The notes under the pieces: model-generated
Seen by the model: only the letters and a program-made list of their open reading frames with translations
Database searches by the model: none
What the model was told of the DNA's origin: nothing
Shown here: piece by piece, positions 26,527-34,795 of the stretch
Layout of the letters: each line of letters starts with the position of its first letter
How positions within the stretch are numbered: position 1 is the stretch's first letter
NCBI GenBank assembly: GCA_017881315.1
Contig: JADGRB010000017.1
Location: 1 to 38,839 of the forward strand
DNA length: 38,839 bases
Reading direction: 5' to 3'
Source of the DNA: Pseudomonadota bacterium
GTDB lineage: Bacteria; Myxococcota_A; Polyangia; Fen-1088
Program-made: the position numbers and the translations under genes

Positions 26527-27605
26527 ACGTCGAACCATTCGATCTCGGCAAGTGCCCCTCGGTTCGGGCCGCGGACGCGGCGGCGAGCCGCGCGGCGCTT
26601 CGCGTCCTGTCGATGCTTCCGCCGCGCTGGCGGGTCGATCTGCCGGTGCTCGATTCGGTGATCGTGACGGTGGTGGGGCCCGATTTCGAGATCCGCCCAT
26701 CCGATCTGCCGGATCCGACGGATTCGATCGCCCTCCAGATCGCGCGTGCGACGGAGGTCGGACGTCTCACCTTGACGTCGTCGTTCGCGGTGCGGCTCAT
26801 CGATGCCGCGCTGGGGGCGCGGGGTGCGTTTTCGGCGGCGCGAGCCCTGGGTCCGGCCGAGCGCGGTGTTCTGGTCGCGCTCGTCGCCCCGGTCCTCGAC
26901 ATCCTCGGTTGGTCGTTGAGACTCGGATCCCCGTCGCCAAGCACCGGCGCTCGCCTGCGCCTGGCGCTGCGAATCGAGGGGTCAATTGGCGCGGGCGTTC
27001 TCGGGCTCGACTTATCGCGTGGCGCGTCGGTGTCGGGCGACCACTGGCGCGCACGCGCCGGCGAGCTTCCGGTGATCGCGCGGGTGGAGATAGCGGCGAC
27101 CGAGCTACGCGCGGCGAGCCTGGTCGGCCTCGCGCCGGGCGACGCGCTGGTGTTCGATGGCCCGCGCGCCGCGAGCTACCTGGGCGAGGGTGCCCGCGAT
27201 CGCTGGGAGGGGCGGCTGGCCATCGGGGCGTATGTCGCCCCGCTTCATATCGAGCCCGACGGCAGCCTGGAGCTGGCGGGAGACTTTCAACTGACCGGAA
27301 CGCCGCTGGAGCGGACAGTCGCCATCAAGAGGGAGGAAGCCATGGACGTTTCAGGACCAACCGAGAAAGCCACTGCAGCGCTCGCAGGGGCGCCCATCGA
27401 GGTGCTCGCCGAGCTGGCGCGGATCACGCTCCGCGGGGACGAGGTGCTCGGGCTCGCGCCGGGGGTGGTGCTGACGGTTGCGGCCGACCGGCGGCACGCG
27501 ATCGCACTCCGGGTCGGCGGCGAGATCTGGGCGGAAGGCGAGCTGGTCGACGTCGACGGTCAGCTCGGCGTTCGCGTCACGCGGATGCTCAAGACGGGCC
27601 GCTGA
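26523..27605 (+). CDS. sctQ: Type III secretion cytoplasmic ring protein SctQ (YscQ/HrcQ/FliM-N-like)
   Basis: The 360-residue protein starts at a GTG overlapping the sctP-like stop. It builds the cytosolic sorting platform of a type III secretion system. Residues 20-140 match the variable SctQ N-terminal part. A first SPOA domain covers about 180-255 (VIARVEIAATELRAASLVGLAPGDALVF). A second SPOA domain lies at about 288-357 (PIEVLAELARITLRGDEVLGLAPGVVL, ending VDVDGQLGVRVTRML), like FliN and YscQ-C. Two SPOA domains in one chain is the non-flagellar arrangement. An internal ribosome site and ATG precede the second domain. The gene ends 63 bases from the convergent glycogen-synthase-like gene. 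Confidence 0.85.
   Translation: MNVEPFDLGKCPSVRAADAAASRAALRVLSMLPPRWRVDLPVLDSVIVTVVGPDFEIRPSDLPDPTDSIALQIARATEVGRLTLTSSFAVRLIDAALGARGAFSAARALGPAERGVLVALVAPVLDILGWSLRLGSPSPSTGARLRLALRIEGSIGAGVLGLDLSRGASVSGDHWRARAGELPVIARVEIAATELRAASLVGLAPGDALVFDGPRAASYLGEGARDRWEGRLAIGAYVAPLHIEPDGSLELAGDFQLTGTPLERTVAIKREEAMDVSGPTEKATAALAGAPIEVLAELARITLRGDEVLGLAPGVVLTVAADRRHAIALRVGGEIWAEGELVDVDGQLGVRVTRMLKTGR
27342..27605 (+). CDS. Predicted internal translation product SctQ-C
   Basis: Within sctQ, GGGAGG stands five bases before an in-frame ATG at codon 274. The product would be 87 residues (MDVSGPTEK...MLKTGR) and covers precisely the second SPOA domain. In Yersinia YscQ, Salmonella SpaO and Shigella Spa33 an internally translated C-terminal fragment of nearly this size is made and helps build or stabilise the sorting platform. 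The position, size and strength of the ribosome site make the same device likely here. Confidence 0.65.
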   Translation: MDVSGPTEKATAALAGAPIEVLAELARITLRGDEVLGLAPGVVLTVAADRRHAIALRVGGEIWAEGELVDVDGQLGVRVTRMLKTGR

Positions 27606-27668
27606 GGGGCCCCGGAGGCGCTGGCCGGTGCACCAGCGTGGGAAACGTCGGAATCGGGAGCGAGAGTC

Positions 27669-29021
27669 TCAGAGTCCGACGCTGACGAGGCTGCCCACCA
27701 TCTCGACCAGCGCGGTGGCGGTGGCCGTCCATCGGGGCGCGCTGCCGATCAAGGTCGTCACCAGCGGCGCCCAGATGTCGCCATCGGCGCGCAAGGTGAG
27801 CGCGCGCCGCACGGCGCTCTCGATCTCGAAAGGGGTAGCGGCGCTGTAGAGGATGGCGTGGCCGGTCCGTGAGGCGGGATCGTAGTCGACCAGATAGTCC
27901 CGGTTGGTCCCGACGTCCGGGGTGATGGGAAGCGTTCCGTAGAGCAGAGCCAGGCCGGCGGACCGTCCGATTCGATCGTGGTCGTCGCCGAGCAGGATGG
28001 CGTCCGCGGCGCCGCGCGCCAGCCGCTCGTCCGTCGGTTCGGCACCGGGGAAAATCGCGATGCGCCCCGGCTGCCGCAACGCCAGCTGCCTCGCCCGCTC
28101 GATCGACTGCTGGTCTCCGCGCGGCACGATGATGGTGGCGACGTCGAACGGGGCCAGCCGCTCGATGCCGGCCAGGAGCGCGTCGGCGTCGGCCTCCTGG
28201 TGGAGGGGGCCGGTCGTCAAGAGTAGCGTGCGCGGGCCGAGCGCCAGGGAACAGCGGCGGGCGATCGCGCGCCGGCATTCGGCTTTTCCCGACAGCGCGG
28301 CCGCGCTGAAATTGGCCGGCAGCGCCGGGTCGGTGGCGGGATCGTTGGGCGGCTCGTCACAGCCGAAGCGCAGGCTCACGAAGGGCTCGTCGGAGGCGCG
28401 CGAGGCGAGACCGGGATCCGACTCGCTGGCCCGGGCGGCACTGGGGCTGGGGGCGACGATCGCATTCGCGCCCAGGCATCCGAGAGCGACCAGCGAGTGC
28501 GAGGCCGAGTCGTCACCGAGCAGCAGCGGGCCCAGGAGCTGGGATTCTTCGGGGGCGAGCGGCGCGCCCGTCTGTCCGGTCGGCAGCACGAACAGCCTCA
28601 CCGACGCCGAGCTGGCTGACAGGGCGGCAGCCGAGGATTCACCCCAGCCGATCGCCACCTCGGGCGAAACCAGCTTGTCGGCTGAGAGGGATCGAACAGC
28701 GCCAGCCAGCAGAGCCGTCGCTTCGGCGCGCGTCGGGGCGTCGGCGCCGAGCACCAGCAGCTGGGCATCGCTCAACACCGCGCGACCTTCGTAGAGCGTC
28801 AGCTCGTGCGTCCGTGCGCCGACCGTCGCGGAGACAGTGCGCAGCCGGCGGGCCAGACCCGGCACGCGGCCCGCTGCTTCCGTGCTGGCGAGCGCCAGAA
28901 CCGTTGCCCGGTTCCCGAGGGCCGCCAGGGCTCGACTGAGCCCATTCGCGCCGATCGCGGCGACCCCCTCACCGAGCGGCGCAACCGCTTCGGTTATGAT
29001 CAGAAAATCGCGTCCGGCCAA
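27669..29021 (-). CDS. Degenerate glycogen/starch synthase-like (GT5-type) protein
   Basis: The 450-residue protein follows the two-domain GT-B layout of GlgA. The stretch NDPATDPALPANFSAAALSGKAECRRAI matches the GlgA hinge (normally NPATDPxLPxxY...GKxxCK). ALLYGTLPITPDVGTNRDYLVDY matches the C-terminal nucleotide-sugar region. The catalytic signatures are missing: the N-terminal KxGGLGDV is replaced by GEGVAAIGANGLS, and the C-terminal EPCGLxQ by a DRIGRSAGLA segment. I therefore expect it to be inactive as a glycogen synthase, or strongly changed in function. The length is slightly under the usual 470-500. Its ATG is one base after the stop of the RHH gene, so the two form an operon. Confidence 0.75.
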   Translation of the reverse strand: MAGRDFLIITEAVAPLGEGVAAIGANGLSRALAALGNRATVLALASTEAAGRVPGLARRLRTVSATVGARTHELTLYEGRAVLSDAQLLVLGADAPTRAEATALLAGAVRSLSADKLVSPEVAIGWGESSAAALSASSASVRLFVLPTGQTGAPLAPEESQLLGPLLLGDDSASHSLVALGCLGANAIVAPSPSAARASESDPGLASRASDEPFVSLRFGCDEPPNDPATDPALPANFSAAALSGKAECRRAIARRCSLALGPRTLLLTTGPLHQEADADALLAGIERLAPFDVATIIVPRGDQQSIERARQLALRQPGRIAIFPGAEPTDERLARGAADAILLGDDHDRIGRSAGLALLYGTLPITPDVGTNRDYLVDYDPASRTGHAILYSAATPFEIESAVRRALTLRADGDIWAPLVTTLIGSAPRWTATATALVEMVGSLVSVGL

Positions 29022-29022
29022 G

Positions 29023-29226
29023 CTACTCGGTGGCGCCCCGCTCGTCCTCTTCGCCCGGGAATTCGTTCACCGAGGGGTACTTCATGATCTCCTTGCGCGA
29101 GATCTTCCAGGCCTTTTGGACGATCCAGGACAGCGATCGGTCCTGCCGAGTCGCTTCATCTTGGATCTCCTTCAGCATTTCCTCGGGGAAATACAGGCTT
29201 TGCTTGCGCTTATCGGAACCACCCAT
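29023..29226 (-). CDS. Small ribbon-helix-helix-like protein
   Basis: I choose the start at MGGSDKRKQS, giving 67 residues. The longer ORF would start with TTG inside the predicted -35 box, and GGAGG lies 12 bases before this ATG. The core KQSLYFPEEMLKEIQDEATRQDRSLSWIVQKAW fits a ribbon-helix-helix fold: one beta strand, then two helices with the conserved Ser-rich turn. I recall this as a small family common in myxobacteria (TIGR04563-like), which is a memory-based match. Such proteins usually bind DNA as dimers and often act on their own promoter. A palindrome covering its promoter lies just upstream. It is co-transcribed with the GlgA-like gene. Confidence 0.72.
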   Translation of the reverse strand: MGGSDKRKQSLYFPEEMLKEIQDEATRQDRSLSWIVQKAWKISRKEIMKYPSVNEFPGEEDERGATE

Positions 29227-29262
29227 ATAAAGACGAAGCCTCCGCGTGTGGTCGAGTGGGTG

Positions 29263-29335
29263 AGTGTAAGTGGGCGTATCATCTCGTGTCAAGGTCGTGT
29301 CCGACCTTGACGGATCACTCCTGGCGATTTACTCT
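29263..29335. promoter_or_regulatory. Divergent promoters with both -35 boxes inside one palindrome
   Basis: The perfect palindrome GTCAAGGTCG / CGACCTTGAC (29288-29311, TGTC centre) puts a TTGACA (minus) and a TTGACG (plus) back to back. Toward the RHH gene, TACACT follows after 18 bases. Toward the DksA-type gene, TACTCT follows after 17. One protein bound here could block or set both promoters. Confidence 0.6.
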
Positions 29336-29387
29336 ACCCCGCTATTTCACCGCTCATCTGATGCGCCTTTGGGGCGCGGGGACGTTC

Positions 29388-29765
29388 ATGGACGGGACCG
29401 GGCTGAAGAAGAAGGATCTCAAGCGGTTTAGCGACATTCTGCTCGCCAAAAAGAAAGAGATTCTCAGAAACGCGCAGCGGACGCTCAACGAGGACATGAC
29501 GCTGGATTCGGACGACCTGCCCGACGAAATGGATCTGGCATCGTCCGAATACCTGCATTCGTTCACGTTCCGCCTGCGGGGGCGCGAGAAGGTCTTCCTG
29601 CAGAAGATCGATCACGCGCTGGAGAAGATCAAAGAGGGGACGTTCGGCGTCTGCGAGCAGTGCGGCGAGCCGATCTCGATGAAGCGCCTGGAGGCGCGGC
29701 TCGAGACCACGCTGTGCATCCGGTGCAAGGAAGACCAGGAACGGATCGAAAAGGCATATGGGTAG
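29388..29765 (+). CDS. DksA/TraR family zinc-finger transcription factor
   Basis: The preferred start (MDGTGLKKKDLKRF) gives 125 residues. ATG at 29361 is an alternative, and neither has a strong ribosome site. A long helical hairpin covers residues 5-75, with acidic DEMDLASSEYLHSF at its tip, where DksA inserts acidic residues into the RNA polymerase channel. The zinc finger has four Cys (CEQCGEPI...CIRC) near residues 90-115, followed by a helix ending KAYG. It should bind RNA polymerase and, with ppGpp, adjust transcription at stress or starvation. Its promoter shares a palindrome with the divergent RHH gene. The MepA gene follows almost at once. Confidence 0.9.
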   Translation: MDGTGLKKKDLKRFSDILLAKKKEILRNAQRTLNEDMTLDSDDLPDEMDLASSEYLHSFTFRLRGREKVFLQKIDHALEKIKEGTFGVCEQCGEPISMKRLEARLETTLCIRCKEDQERIEKAYG

Positions 29766-29773
29766 CCGCTAGC

Positions 29774-30685
29774 TTGGCCTGGTCCGGGCGACTGGCGCCC
29801 GTGCTGGTTGGGCTGGTCCTCGCGGGGTGCGCGGGGCCGATGGCGGTGGAGTTTGGGAGCGCGTCGGTCGGGACGAGCGGGGAGGGTACGCTCCGCCATC
29901 CGGCGCTGTTGCCGTTCGAGGGCGATGGCTACGCGGTGCCGGCACCCTGGCGGACGCGGCACGCCAACTACGGGACCGAGGAGCTGGTCGGCGCGGTGGT
30001 CCGGGCGTCGCGGGCGGTGGCGGCGGAGGCGCCGGGCGGCGTGGCCGCCGTCGGCGACCTCTCGCATCGCTCCGGCGGTGAGTCGGTTCAGCACCGGTCG
30101 CACCAGAGCGGCCGCGACGTGGACGTCTTTTACTACGCCATCGACGGGAGCGGTCGTCCGGTTCGGCTGGCCGATGCGATGTTGCACTTCGCTCCCGACG
30201 GGCGGGCCCTGCGCTGGTCGCCGCCGCAGGGGACCCGGTCCCCCGCGCGTCCGGTACCGGCCTATCGCTTCGACGCGCGCCGAAACTGGGCGTTCGTGCG
30301 GGCGCTCCTGAACGATCCGGACGTCGAGGTCCAGTGGATCTTCATGCAGCGGAACTTGGCGGCGGCGTTGCTCCGGGAGGCGACGGTCGCCGGTGACGAT
30401 CCGGCGCTGCTGGCGCGGGCGGCCTTCGTGATTCACGAGCCGTCCGATTCAGAGCCCCACGACGATCACATGCATGTGCGGCTCTTCTGCGATTCGGGCG
30501 ATCGGCGGCTCGGCTGCGCCGACCGAGGGCCGATCCGCTGGTGGAAGAAGCTGTGGAAGTACATGGACGCGCCGTATGGCCGCCCGCCCGCGGACGCCCT
30601 GGGCCCGGACGGCATCGCGGCGCTCGGGCGCCTCTTCCGCGAGGAGCTGCCGCTGGTGCTCACGGCGGGGAAACAGACCAGCTAG
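29774..30685 (+). CDS. MepA-like penicillin-insensitive murein endopeptidase, lipoprotein
   Basis: The track ORF starts inside the DksA-type gene. TTG eight bases after that gene's stop is the sensible start and gives 303 residues with a lipoprotein signal (LVLAGC). The MepA (M74, LAS-type) zinc site is clear: the QHRSHQSGRDVDVFY motif with His and Asp ligands near residue 110, and DDHMHVR with the last His near 230. The loop GDLSHRSGGES and the YGTEELVGAV lead-in also match. MepA cuts D-Ala-mDAP cross-links in peptidoglycan and is untouched by penicillin. As a lipoprotein it would face the periplasm. Co-transcription with the DksA-type gene suggests expression under growth or stress control. 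Confidence 0.88.
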   Translation: MAWSGRLAPVLVGLVLAGCAGPMAVEFGSASVGTSGEGTLRHPALLPFEGDGYAVPAPWRTRHANYGTEELVGAVVRASRAVAAEAPGGVAAVGDLSHRSGGESVQHRSHQSGRDVDVFYYAIDGSGRPVRLADAMLHFAPDGRALRWSPPQGTRSPARPVPAYRFDARRNWAFVRALLNDPDVEVQWIFMQRNLAAALLREATVAGDDPALLARAAFVIHEPSDSEPHDDHMHVRLFCDSGDRRLGCADRGPIRWWKKLWKYMDAPYGRPPADALGPDGIAALGRLFREELPLVLTAGKQTS

Positions 30686-30705
30686 ATCGCGTCGAGCCTA
30701 GACGC

Positions 30706-31287
30706 CTATATCCCGCCGTCGGGTTTTTCGGATTTGTCGTCGGGGCGAACCGGCGCGCGGAGGTCGAGGTGCGCGATCACCCAGTCGAGGGCCGAGCTCG
30801 CGGCCGCGAGCTGCTCGCGGGTCGTGGTCAGGGTCAGGATGACGGCCTGGCGTGGATCGGGCCCGACGGTGAGATCGCGGACGAGGTAGAGTTGCCGGAG
30901 AGATTGATCGCGGTGCGGCGCGCGCGCGTCCACCAGGAGGCCGCCCAGCGGGCCGGAGGAGACGCGATCGATGGTCAGGCCTTGTGCGACCAGACCGGGC
31001 CGGTTCTCGTCGACGAGCGCCGCCGAGTCCTTGGCGGTGGCGCGGTCGACGGCCACCGAGATCCGGCTGCCGCCTGGGTGAATCAGGATGCAGAGGACGT
31101 TGGGGTAGCCGGTGTGCTGGGAGAGGCTCCAGCCGGGCGGCGTCTCCAGGCCCACGCCAGCGCGCGTGCTCAGAAACCGTCCGCTCTGGCCGGTGGAGGC
31201 GCGCGTCGTATCGGCGGGCGCGGGGGACGAGATCGCCATCAGCGCGGCGGCGATGGCACATCCGGCGAGCGCCCGGGCGGTTGTCAT
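30706..31287 (-). CDS. Exported protein of unknown function
   Basis: The ATG at MTTARALAGC gives 193 residues and a clean signal peptide (cleavage after SSPAPA). The track's longer start adds an Arg/Cys-rich leader unlikely to be coding. The mature part has SGRFLSTRAGVGLETPPGWSLSQHTGYPNVLCILIHPGGSRISVAV and later DARAPHRDQSLRQLYLVRDL, a beta-rich pattern like small periplasmic or lipid-binding PsbP/LolA-type domains with a PPGW turn. The family is not identified. The tail is charged (KSEKPDGGI). It converges with mepA across 20 bases, and its promoter region faces that of the MerR-like gene. Confidence 0.75.
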   Translation of the reverse strand: MTTARALAGCAIAAALMAISSPAPADTTRASTGQSGRFLSTRAGVGLETPPGWSLSQHTGYPNVLCILIHPGGSRISVAVDRATAKDSAALVDENRPGLVAQGLTIDRVSSGPLGGLLVDARAPHRDQSLRQLYLVRDLTVGPDPRQAVILTLTTTREQLAAASSALDWVIAHLDLRAPVRPDDKSEKPDGGI

Positions 31288-31422
31288 GGTCCGCACAGTA
31301 TAGAGCGAGACAGGGTCTAAGAGACGGTCGCGCCCTCGACAGCAGACCCACTGGCGGCGCTTCGCTGGCCGCCGATTCGCTGAGGGACTGAACAGACTCA
31401 CAGTCATTTTTCTATTGAGGAG

Positions 31423-31439
31423 AATCTATTGAATAGATT
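31423..31439. promoter_or_regulatory. Palindrome and direct repeats before the MerR-like gene
   Basis: AATCTAT and ATAGATT flank a TGA centre, and TCTATTGA appears twice, 14 bases apart. The block is AT-rich in a GC-rich genome and ends 17 bases before the start codon. It is a plausible operator for the adjacent MerR-like protein. Confidence 0.5.
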
Positions 31440-31456
31440 AGTTTGAAAATCCGACA

Positions 31457-32038
31457 ATGAAGAGAGCTCTGAACTCGATGGCAGCCCCGGCGCGGGGGTT
31501 ACTCGATGAGCGGGAGATCGAGGAGATCGAGCGGACCTGGCCCAATGGCCTCACCTCGCGTCAGATCGTCGACGTCTTCGAGACGCGCGGAATCCGCTTC
31601 TCGGAGGCGACGCTGCGCAAGTACGTCCAGCTGGGTCTCTTGCCCCGGTCGGTGCGGGTGGGGCGCAAGGGGAAGCACCGCGGATCGTGCGGGCTCTATC
31701 CGGCGCACGTCATCCGGCGCGTGAACGTCGTCAAGGGGATGATGGCCGCCGATCGGACCATCGAGGAGATTCAGCGATCGTTCTTGCGGTTCAAGGACGA
31801 GATCACCACCGTCGAGAACGACCTGCGCGATCTGATCGCCGGCTTCGAGCGCGAGGCGAAAGCGCCCGCCGCGAATCCGGACGGTCGCCGCGAGATCGAA
31901 CGCGAGATTACCGAGGCCAAACGTGCCGCCGGCGAGCTGGTCCGGCGCATCAGCAACCTCGAGCGTCGAATTTCGGCCCAAACCGCGGAGCCGCCATCCG
32001 GCGGTTCGGCGGCGGGAGCCGGGAACGACCTCTACTGA
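31457..32038 (+). CDS. MerR-like HTH transcription regulator with coiled-coil tail
   Basis: The 193-residue protein has a winged-helix MerR-type DNA-binding part at about 15-100: [33 protein letters not shown], then a wing with [28 protein letters not shown]. Residues 100-180 form helices and a coiled coil ([41 protein letters not shown]), giving a dimer interface. No metal-binding Cys loop is seen, so the signal is not a classic metal. It opens the five-gene run, with an AT-rich palindrome directly upstream that it may bind. No strong ribosome site precedes the ATG. Confidence 0.8.
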   Translation: MKRALNSMAAPARGLLDEREIEEIERTWPNGLTSRQIVDVFETRGIRFSEATLRKYVQLGLLPRSVRVGRKGKHRGSCGLYPAHVIRRVNVVKGMMAADRTIEEIQRSFLRFKDEITTVENDLRDLIAGFEREAKAPAANPDGRREIEREITEAKRAAGELVRRISNLERRISAQTAEPPSGGSAAGAGNDLY

Positions 32039-32072
32039 CTCGTGGCCATGCCGACCGACCGAGGAGGAGCCC

Positions 32073-32600
32073 ATGGACGACCGAGAAGAGAGCGACGACC
32101 CAACTGACTTCAGCAGCGGAGGCGTGGAGGATGAGGACGCGCCGCAGCCAGAAGTCGCGCGCATCCGCCGCAAGGTGCACTCGGCTGGCCGCGACGGACG
32201 GGTGCGTTCGAAGACCATCGCGCCCAAGCGTTTGACGCGCGACGAGCGTCGCCTGTCGGAGCTCTTGGTCTATCCGCCGGACGTCGATCGACCGGGAACC
32301 CGCGACGCCTGCACGGGGATGCCGCGTCCCTGCCCCTTCGTCTCCTGCTCGCATCACCTCTACCTCGACGTCAATCCGGAGACCGGCGCCATCAAGCTCA
32401 ACTTTCCGCACCTCGAGGTCTGGGAGATGGCGGAGACCTGCTCGCTGGACGTCGCGGATCGGGGCGGCATCACCCTCGAAGAGGTGGGCGCCATCTTGAA
32501 CCTCACCCGCGAGCGGATCCGGCAGGTCGAGGTGCGCGGTCTTTCGAAGATCAAGGACGACACCGGCGGCGAGCTCGGCATCCCGCCCGAGAGATACTAG
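32073..32600 (+). CDS. Sigma region 4-like protein with Cys-rich segment
   Basis: The 175-residue protein starts at an ATG preceded by a very strong GAGGAGGAG. Residues 1-65 are acidic then basic and disordered. Residues 82-100 contain [21 protein letters not shown], a Cys/His cluster that could bind zinc or an Fe-S cluster. Residues 130-165 ([31 protein letters not shown]) are a sigma-70 region 4 HTH. There is no region 2, so it cannot be a full sigma factor. It may contact -35 elements or polymerase as a co-regulator. I have seen CPFVSC-region-4 proteins in phages and delta-proteobacteria, which is recollection rather than a search result. Confidence 0.82.
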   Translation: MDDREESDDPTDFSSGGVEDEDAPQPEVARIRRKVHSAGRDGRVRSKTIAPKRLTRDERRLSELLVYPPDVDRPGTRDACTGMPRPCPFVSCSHHLYLDVNPETGAIKLNFPHLEVWEMAETCSLDVADRGGITLEEVGAILNLTRERIRQVEVRGLSKIKDDTGGELGIPPERY

Positions 32601-32647
32601 TCCCCTCGATCGGGCGCGCATAAGGCGCAATACTGGGGCGCCGATTC

Positions 32648-33267
32648 ATGGAGTTGCGCGCCCTCACCTTCATCGACGTCCTGCAGCCCCAGCTGGCGGG
32701 GTTCTTACAGACGGTCGCGCAGGGATTCTTGCCGCTCGACGGTCAAGCGTCGCTGCTGGTCGAGATCGCGCCGGGGATCGCCATCAACGCGCTCACCGAC
32801 GTGGCGCTCAAGCAGGCGCGCGTCGTGCCGGGGATGCAGATCGTGGAGCGCGCCTACGGCCTCCTCGAGCTGCACGCCTTCGATCAGGGGGAGGTGCGCG
32901 CGGCGGCGGCCGCCATCCTGGGCAAGCTCGGGCTCGCGGAGACCGATCGCCTCGCGCCCCGCACGCTGGCGCGCGAAATCATAACTGGCATTGATGGCCA
33001 CCAGTCGGCCATCATCAACAGGATGCGCCATGGTCAGATGCTGGAGAGCGGGCAGACGCTCTACACCTTGGAAGTGCAGCCCGCGGGCTACGCGGCCCTG
33101 GCCGCCAACGAGGCGGAGAAGCGAGCGGAGGTGCGCTTGCTCGAGGTGGTGACCTTCGGCGCCGTCGGGCGGGTCTGGCTGGGCGGGCGCGAAGAGGAGA
33201 TCGGGCAGGCGGCGGCCGCCATCGACGAGACCCTGGCCGGCCTGCCGGGCCGCGCGGCAGCGCCGCG

Positions 33268-33271
<4 letters not shown>
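32648..33271 (+). CDS. Tandem BMC-domain (microcompartment shell-like) protein
   Basis: The 207-residue protein seems to contain two BMC folds. Residues 1-100 end with PGIAINALTDVALKQARVVPGMQIVERAYGLLELHAFDQGEVRAAAAAIL, where ALK and the VxAA helix fit the BMC pattern. Residues 135-202 (LYTLEVQPAGYAALAANEAEKRAEVRLLEVVTFGAVGRVWLGGREEEIGQAAAAI) fit BMC closely, with the AAN-AEK-A core. Tandem BMC proteins form trimers that look like shell hexamers. No microcompartment enzymes or other shell genes are in the window. Its stop overlaps the tldD start (ATGA). It could instead be a BMC-fold regulator. I am fairly sure of the fold, not of the job. Confidence 0.7.
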
Positions 33272-34740
<1,469 letters not shown>

Positions 34741-34795
34741 CGATCCCCATGACCGTGGCCGCGCACAGCCGAGCGATCGGCCGAGCGCCGACCCG

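Noticed and set aside
27611-27638. Terminator between sctQ and the GlgA-like gene
   Set aside because: Only a six-pair CGCTGG/CCAGCG stem with an 8-base loop and no T run is present, which is expected by chance in GC-rich DNA.
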